Origin: CAZQQN01 sp964549595 | Lineage (GTDB): Bacteria; Bacteroidota; Bacteroidia; CAILMK01; CAYYUA01 | Direction: 5' to 3' | Length of the DNA: 10,600 nt | Assembly (NCBI GenBank): GCA_964549595.1 | Contig: CAZJWK010000100.1 | Span: 1 to 10,600, forward strand | Part shown: positions 6,503-10,600 of the stretch, piece by piece | Layout: every line of letters starts with the position of its first letter | Position numbering within the stretch: position 1 is the stretch's first letter | Made by a program: the position numbers and the translations under genes | Notes under the pieces: generated by a model | Told to the model about the DNA's origin: nothing | Database searches by the model: none | The model's input: the letters and a program-made list of their open reading frames with translations, nothing else

Positions 6503-7345
6503 TCAGATGTAATTTAATCCATGTTTGACATAGGATTCAGCCATCAGGAAAGCTTTTTTCAGGTTTGGAACGCGTACACGCCTGGATTTTACTTCCGAGG
6601 CCGGTAATTGTTTGATTTTATTGAAGAGGGTTTTGTAATAGATATAGGCCGTATAAACGCCTAACCGCGCTCCGACATTTAATTTTAAAATCCCGTCATG
6701 CGCTTTTTTGAAATCCTGTTCAATGTCATTTTCAATTTGTTGTTTTGTGGCATTATCGAATTGCTCAAAAACAACCCCTGGAAAGTAAATGCGGCCCCTT
6801 TCAAAGTAATCACTTTTCATGTCTCTTAAAAAGTTAACCTTTTGAAAAGCGGCTCCCAGCTTTTTAGCCGGTTCTTCCAGCTTTTTGAAGCGTTCTTCAT
6901 TGCCCTGGCAAAAAACCTTTAAGCACATTAGGCCGACCACTTCAGCCGATCCGTAAATGTATTCTTCAAACAAAGGGGAATCGTAGGAAGAATAAGTCAG
7001 GTCCATTTTCATGCTTCGTAAAAAGGCATCAATGTAGTACAAAGGGATATCATAATGGTTTACTACATCTTGGAAAGCATGCAAAACAGGATTCAAACTT
7101 ATTTGCTCCTGAATGGCTTTCTGGGTATCTTCTTCAAAGCGTTTGATTAGCTCATTTTTATTGGATTCGTGAAAAGTGTCGACAATCTCGTCAGCCAGGC
7201 GCACAAAGCCGTAAATGGCGTATATGGATGAATGGTAATGTTTGTCAAGGGTACGGATGCCCAGGGTAAAGGAAGTGCTATAAGCTTTTGTGATGTCTCT
7301 GCTGCATTGGTAAGCCACAGCATTATACAGCTTGTCCATAATCAT
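6503..7345 (-). CDS. crtB: Phytoene synthase
   Basis: A 280-aa squalene/phytoene synthase family enzyme that condenses two GGPP molecules head to head into 15-cis-phytoene, the committed step of carotenoid synthesis. The first Asp-rich motif is RLADEIVD (49-56) and the second is NFLRDMKSDYFERGRIYFP (171-189), both binding Mg-diphosphate. SRDITKAYSTSF (15-26) and YGSAEVVGLMC (131-141) are the other conserved helices. Length is slightly short but normal for bacterial CrtB. Two start codons are possible, ATG at 7345 (23-bp overlap with crtI) or at 7339 (17-bp overlap); family alignments would not separate them. The overlap with crtI implies translational coupling. A squalene or diapophytoene synthase is the alternative, but the adjacent crtI, crtYcd and crtW indicate C40 chemistry. 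Confidence 0.95.
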   Translation of the reverse strand: MIMDKLYNAVAYQCSRDITKAYSTSFTLGIRTLDKHYHSSIYAIYGFVRLADEIVDTFHESNKNELIKRFEEDTQKAIQEQISLNPVLHAFQDVVNHYDIPLYYIDAFLRSMKMDLTYSSYDSPLFEEYIYGSAEVVGLMCLKVFCQGNEERFKKLEEPAKKLGAAFQKVNFLRDMKSDYFERGRIYFPGVVFEQFDNATKQQIENDIEQDFKKAHDGILKLNVGARLGVYTAYIYYKTLFNKIKQLPASEVKSRRVRVPNLKKAFLMAESYVKHGLNYI

Positions 7346-8807
7346 TCAGTATTTTATTGGTTGTCAATCGCGAGCTAATAACCACTATCGGCAATCCGGT
7401 CCCCGGAACAGTGGATGCACCGGTGTAATAAAGGTTATTAAAATCCTCATCCTTATTGGCCGGCCTAAAACCACCGATTTGGTTCATATCGTGAGCCAGA
7501 CCCAGCCCACTACCTTTGTAGAGATTGAATTTCGATTCCCAGTCTTTAGGGGTCCAGGTTTCCTTTACCAAAAGGTTATCCTTTATGGGAAATCCGGTTC
7601 TTCTTGACAAATCATCTATAATGTTATCGGTTAAATCTTCTGCATCGGACCAATCAGGCTTATGTCTTAAATCTGGTACGGGGCAAAGCACAAACAAGTT
7701 TTCACAGCCCTCCGGAGCAGAATCGGGATTGGATTTGGAGCTGACGCTGACATAATAATAAGGATGTTCCGGAGCTTCAGAGGTATGAAATATGGTACTG
7801 GCGTAATCCTTAAAATTGCTGCCCAGGAAATAATTGTGATGGTCTAAATTGTTAAGCTTCCCCTTGACACCAAGGTAAAGGGTAAAGGGCGCCAAGGTCC
7901 AGTGCATTTTGTTTAGCTTTTCTTCTTTATAGCTTGGCTTGTTTAGCACCTGGCCCCGGAAAGCGGCAGCATCGGCATTGGCCACAAAAAGGTCTGCTTC
8001 CCAGATTTTTCCCTTTTGATCAATAAATCCTTTTATGCGCCCATCTTGTTTTTGAAAATCTTCAATGGTGGTATTGTAAATAATATTGACGTTAAAGCTT
8101 TCAAGAAGCCCTACGATACTTCTTACAATTTGATACATGCCCCCTTCGACATTCCAGTACCCATCATGTTTTAATTCCGTATAGTTCAGCAGGCTGTAGA
8201 CAGCCGGCGTGTTAAATGGGGTCGAGCCCAGGAAAAAGGCCACAAGAGAAAAAATGATCTTTACTTCCTCCGATTGAAAATTCCGGGAAAGTTCTTTCCA
8301 CATTGACCTGAACATTCGTGGAGCATGTTGCCAGGGGACTTTTGTGAGCTGAAAAAGGTAATCCGGTAATGATTGAAAATTCTTCTTTATAACTTTATAC
8401 TCAGTATCTTTGAAGATTTTTTCTGCGGTAGCAAGGTATTTTTTAGCTTTTTCGTAGAAATGAGGCTCTAAATCTGCTAATTCCTCGGCAAGCAAGTGAA
8501 GATCTTTGTAGATCCTTATTGAGTGCGTTAGATGAGCAAAATTGACGGTGTAAACAGGATCAAGTGCTTTTAATGACAACGGGTTATGAACACCACTATC
8601 CCGGAATAACTCCTCAAATTCATAGCTCATGCTAAAAAAGGAGGGACCGGCATCAAAAGTGAAACCTTCTTTTTGGAATGTGTTTAATCGACCTCCCGGC
8701 TGGCTGTATTGCTCCAATATGGTGACACTATAACCCCTGGAAGCCAATCGCAACGCGGTGGAAAGCCCTCCGAGGCCGGCACCAATGATGAGCACTTGCT
8801 TTTTCAA
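7323..8807 (-). CDS. crtI: Phytoene desaturase (CrtI family)
   Basis: A 494-aa FAD-dependent desaturase that converts phytoene to lycopene at the membrane. The N-terminal Rossmann fold has GAGLGG (9-14), the ribose-binding E32 and PGGR (37-40), then FDAGPSFF (51-58). The C-terminal bacterial phytoene dehydrogenase signature is NLYYTGASTVPGTGLPIVV (458-476). Length is typical. The start is a TTG at 8807: it is the only initiation-capable codon between the preceding stop and the Rossmann motif, and it places the lysines and first beta strand as in relatives. The gene lies 12 bp after the sigma-factor stop and in the same reading frame, and overlaps crtB by 23 bp. CrtN- or CrtD-type desaturases are less likely given the crtB/crtYcd/crtW neighbours. 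Confidence 0.94.
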   Translation of the reverse strand: MKKQVLIIGAGLGGLSTALRLASRGYSVTILEQYSQPGGRLNTFQKEGFTFDAGPSFFSMSYEFEELFRDSGVHNPLSLKALDPVYTVNFAHLTHSIRIYKDLHLLAEELADLEPHFYEKAKKYLATAEKIFKDTEYKVIKKNFQSLPDYLFQLTKVPWQHAPRMFRSMWKELSRNFQSEEVKIIFSLVAFFLGSTPFNTPAVYSLLNYTELKHDGYWNVEGGMYQIVRSIVGLLESFNVNIIYNTTIEDFQKQDGRIKGFIDQKGKIWEADLFVANADAAAFRGQVLNKPSYKEEKLNKMHWTLAPFTLYLGVKGKLNNLDHHNYFLGSNFKDYASTIFHTSEAPEHPYYYVSVSSKSNPDSAPEGCENLFVLCPVPDLRHKPDWSDAEDLTDNIIDDLSRRTGFPIKDNLLVKETWTPKDWESKFNLYKGSGLGLAHDMNQIGGFRPANKDEDFNNLYYTGASTVPGTGLPIVVISSRLTTNKILNDYGQAV

Positions 8808-8819
8808 ACCGATTTTATT

Positions 8820-9338
8820 TTACTGTTCATTAAAATGCTTAAACATGGGCAATTGTTTCTTTAACTGTTTACGAGCCAGGTGTATACGGCTTTTTACAGT
8901 CCCTATGGGTATATTCATTGCTTCGGCAATCTCATCATATTGATAGCCCTCATAATGCTTGAGAAAAGGAACCCGATAGGATTCGCTCAGTTTGTAAATG
9001 GCCTTTCGAATGGCCTTCATATTCATTTCGGATTCTCCCTCGTTGGGTAAGTTTTGCGTTGCTAAGTTAATATAATAAAAGCTATCTGTGTTGTCAATAA
9101 TGGTATTTTTCTTTTTCTGACGTCTGTAGTCATTGATAAAAATGTTTTTCATGACGGTGTAAAGCCAGGCTTTAAGGTTTGTACCATCTTTAAATTTATC
9201 CCGGTTAGCAAATGCCTTGTAAATGGTTTCTTGTAAAAGATCCCTTGCATCTTCCATGTCTTTTGTAAGGTTTAGCGCAATGGGTTCCATGTTTTCGACA
9301 TAGCTAACCACTCGATTGTTGAATTCTAATACGGTCAT
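8820..9338 (-). CDS. ECF-type RNA polymerase sigma factor
   Basis: A 172-aa group 4 sigma factor containing only regions 2 and 4. Region 2 includes ARDLLQETIYKAFANRDKF (31-49) and the -10-recognition helix WLYTVMKNIFINDYRR (58-73). Region 4 carries the helix-turn-helix YDEIAEAMNIPIGTVKSRIH (134-153) followed by a basic helix. It has no extra C-terminal domain. It is the first gene of the carotenoid operon and ends 12 bp before crtI, so it probably activates this operon and perhaps other targets. No anti-sigma gene is next to it, unlike the classic carQ-carR pair controlling carotenoids in Myxococcus, so its control may be transcriptional through the operator-like array upstream. Its target promoter sequence cannot be read from this window. 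Confidence 0.92.
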   Translation of the reverse strand: MTVLEFNNRVVSYVENMEPIALNLTKDMEDARDLLQETIYKAFANRDKFKDGTNLKAWLYTVMKNIFINDYRRQKKKNTIIDNTDSFYYINLATQNLPNEGESEMNMKAIRKAIYKLSESYRVPFLKHYEGYQYDEIAEAMNIPIGTVKSRIHLARKQLKKQLPMFKHFNEQ

Positions 9339-9368
9339 TTTTCTACAATTTTGAACGTTTTATCAAGA

Positions 9369-9399
9369 CAAACCTACAAAAATTAAACAATTTGGCAAT
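9369..9399 (-). promoter_or_regulatory. Promoter of the sigma-crt operon
   Basis: On the minus strand ATTG (9399-9396), a 19-nt spacer and TAGGTTTG (9376-9369) give a close match to the Bacteroidota housekeeping promoter TTTG-N19-TAnnTTTG. Transcription should start near 9362, leaving a leader of about 24 nt to the sigma-factor ATG at 9338. This is the best promoter in the window. One TTGTTTAA motif lies in the spacer between the two elements, and a 13-bp inverted repeat abuts the -33 element. The match implies reading by the primary sigma factor, not only self-activation by the ECF factor. Confidence 0.6.
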
Positions 9400-9438
9400 A
9401 TTTTGTTTAAAAAAATTTGTAATAATTTAAACAAAATA
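9383..9438. promoter_or_regulatory. Operator-like array: three TTGTTTAA motifs, 13-bp inverted repeat
   Basis: TATTTTGTTTAAA (9399-9411) and TTTAAACAAAATA (9426-9438) are perfect 13-bp inverted arms with a 14-nt spacer, just upstream of the -33 element of the sigma-crt promoter. A third copy of the core (TTAAACAA, 9383-9390) lies inside the promoter spacer. The cores sit at 9383-9390, 9403-9410 and 9427-9434 in alternating orientation, with centres about 20 and 24 bp apart, roughly two helical turns. This is what a dimeric regulator binding cooperatively would need. The regulator is unknown; MerR/CarH-type photoregulators are known to control carotenoid genes in other bacteria, but nothing here identifies one. 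Confidence 0.5.
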
Positions 9439-9537
9439 AGAATGGTTAGGGGATAATGGAAGAAAACATCTGATAAGCTTGGTAATCTTGTGCGTTAAAA
9501 TGATGCCTTCGGAATTTTTTTCCTGATTTATTCCTTT

Positions 9538-9545
9538 TACCTTTG
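9538..9545 (+). promoter_or_regulatory. Candidate -7 box for trhO (TACCTTTG)
   Basis: TACCTTTG matches TAnnTTTG and ends 16 bp before the trhO ATG, predicting a very short leader. At the 19-nt spacing the -33 position is only T-rich (TTTT, 9515-9518). The rest of the divergent region between here and the operator array shows no gene. Confidence 0.35.
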
Positions 9546-9561
9546 CTGAAAGGTTGTTGTT

Positions 9562-10515
9562 ATGACGCAGGATAGCCTTGATTACGAAGTATTTTCTTTT
9601 TACAAATTTGTAACCCTGGCTGACCCGGAGGGTTTTAAAGAGCGGCATTATGATTTTTGCCGGAGTATAGGAGTAAAAGCCAGAATAATCGTGGCCGGAG
9701 AGGGAATCAATGGTGTAGTGGCCGGTCGAAAAGAATCAACCCAGCGTTACCGGGCTTACTTAACGGATATCCCGGAATTCTCCGACATTCATTTTAAGAT
9801 CCATGAAACCGACCATTTATACCTGAGAAAGGTTCAGGTTAAACATAAATCTGAGATAGTCAACTCGGGTATAGAAAACCCTGAGGATATTTCTCCACTT
9901 ATTGATGCCGGAACCCATGTAGATCCCAAAACTTTTAAAAACTTGAAAGACCGTGATGATGTGATCATTTTGGACGTACGTTCTAATTATGAAACCGAAG
10001 TGGGGAAGTTTAAAAATGCCTATACACTGGATATTGATAATTTCCGGGAATTTCCTGATCAATTGGAAAAACTTAAGCCTTTCCAAAACAAAAAAATCTT
10101 AACGTATTGCACAGGAGGCATCAAATGCGAAAAAGCCACTGCCTTGCTTAAGGCAAAAGGTTTTAATGAACCCATGCAACTCAGTGGAGGGATTTTACAG
10201 TATGCAAAAGAGGAGGGAGGTGAAGACTTTGAAGGCAAGTGCTATGTCTTTGATGAAAGGTTAGTGATTGATGTCAATGAAGTGAATCCAACCACCATAT
10301 CGCAATGTATTCACTGCAATCGATATGCTGCCCGTATTATCAATTGTGCCAATCCTGATTGCAATGCACAGGTGATCATTTGTGAGGACTGTGGTTGGGA
10401 ATGGGACGGTGCATGTTCTGAGAAATGCCTGCATAACCCCCGTAAAAGGCCTTATGATGGTTCAGGGTACTATCCCAAAGACAAAATGCTTAACATCGGA
10501 TATTCAGGGCAATAA
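9562..10515 (+). CDS. trhO: tRNA uridine(34) hydroxylase, rhodanese-like (TrhO/YceA)
   Basis: A 317-aa cytosolic protein of the TrhO (YceA) family, which hydroxylates U34 of certain tRNAs to 5-hydroxyuridine using oxygen, on the way to cmo5U/mo5U-type modifications. The N-terminal acylphosphatase-like domain (about 8-100) contains GEGINGVVAG (47-56). The rhodanese domain (about 120-220) contains DVRSNYE (138-144) and the active-site loop YCTGGIKCEKA (182-192) with catalytic C183. A cysteine-rich tail (C249, C252, C262, C267, C274, C277, C285, C289) ends in CSEKC and looks metal-binding, as is usual in the family. The ATG at 9562 precedes the conserved start. It is divergent from the carotenoid operon and shares the intergenic region, with no evident functional link beyond possible oxygen dependence. 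Confidence 0.93.
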   Translation: MTQDSLDYEVFSFYKFVTLADPEGFKERHYDFCRSIGVKARIIVAGEGINGVVAGRKESTQRYRAYLTDIPEFSDIHFKIHETDHLYLRKVQVKHKSEIVNSGIENPEDISPLIDAGTHVDPKTFKNLKDRDDVIILDVRSNYETEVGKFKNAYTLDIDNFREFPDQLEKLKPFQNKKILTYCTGGIKCEKATALLKAKGFNEPMQLSGGILQYAKEEGGEDFEGKCYVFDERLVIDVNEVNPTTISQCIHCNRYAARIINCANPDCNAQVIICEDCGWEWDGACSEKCLHNPRKRPYDGSGYYPKDKMLNIGYSGQ

Positions 10516-10554
10516 ACAGGTTAATAACGGATATCATCATCCTGTTGACTTTTT
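10515..10554 (+). terminator. Weak candidate terminator after trhO
   Basis: AACAGG (10515-10520) pairs with CCTGTT (10541-10546) around a 20-nt loop, with a T5 run at 10550-10554 slightly offset from the stem. A smaller GGAT/ATCC dyad is nested in the loop. The stem is short and the loop long, so it is a weak candidate for ending the trhO transcript. Confidence 0.25.
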
Positions 10555-10600
10555 CCTAATGGCTTCATTGAACCACACCCACCTATAAACTTACCGGTAG
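10521..10600 (-). CDS. Possible 3' end of a convergent gene, cut by the window edge
   Basis: On the minus strand a frame runs open from the edge to a TAA at 10521-10523, giving 25 residues ending in ...GKSQQDDDIRY. Composition (glycines, K, D, a charged end) reads like a protein C-terminus, and the stop would lie 5 bp from the trhO stop, mirroring the tight ppx/ppk1 arrangement. The piece is too short to name a family and could be chance. Confidence 0.25.
   Translation of the reverse strand, partial: TGKFIGGCGSMKPLGKSQQDDDIRY

Noticed and set aside
7323..8807. Calling the desaturase CrtN or CrtD
   Set aside because: The neighbouring crtB, fused lycopene cyclase and CrtW ketolase fit a C40 lycopene-to-beta-carotene route, and no second desaturase is present.
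9427..9648. 73-aa minus-strand frame across the trhO start
   Set aside because: It runs over the operator region and the trhO promoter and N-terminus, and its translation looks like reverse-strand spacer.

Overview
The window looks like a piece of a Bacteroidota chromosome, most likely a pigmented Cytophagales-type bacterium. The evidence is moderate-to-low GC, no Shine-Dalgarno-rich starts, and TAnnTTTG boxes (the Bacteroidota -7 element) ahead of several genes. The family content also fits: a fused two-domain lycopene cyclase, a CrtW ketolase, and a short Ppx convergent with PPK1. Genus cannot be read from the sequence.

Left part (1-3363): a non-coding leader contains a strong hairpin that may be a dispersed repeat. 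It is followed by a short exopolyphosphatase gene (ppx, +, best start at 343) and a convergent polyphosphate kinase gene (ppk1, -). Their stop codons lie only 12 bp apart, inside the two arms of one stem-loop. A second, overlapping palindrome with a T-run follows. The pair makes and degrades polyphosphate.

Middle (3620-9338, all minus strand): a carotenoid operon read from right to left. The order is ECF sigma factor, crtI (phytoene desaturase, TTG start), crtB (phytoene synthase), an uncharacterised secreted protein of 176 aa, crtYcd (lycopene cyclase), ispH (last step of the MEP isoprenoid pathway) and crtW (beta-carotene ketolase). The first five genes are packed with gaps of 12 bp or less, or overlap. 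ispH and crtW follow after 46 and 72 bp. Together they would draw IPP/DMAPP through GGPP (synthase not in the window) to phytoene, lycopene, beta-carotene and keto-carotenoids such as echinenone or canthaxanthin. No crtE, crtZ hydroxylase or anti-sigma factor is present here.

Right part (9339-10600): a divergent intergenic region carries a good Bacteroidota promoter for the sigma/crt operon. That promoter is overlapped and flanked by three TTGTTTAA/TTAAACAA motifs, two of which form a 13-bp perfect inverted repeat; this is the most interesting regulatory signal in the window. Rightward from it runs trhO, a rhodanese-type tRNA U34 hydroxylase. A possible 3' end of a convergent gene reaches the window edge.

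The least explained items are the operator-like array, the secreted protein inside the carotenoid operon, the in-frame sigma-TAA-crtI junction with a TTG start, and the overlapping hairpins between ppx and ppk1.
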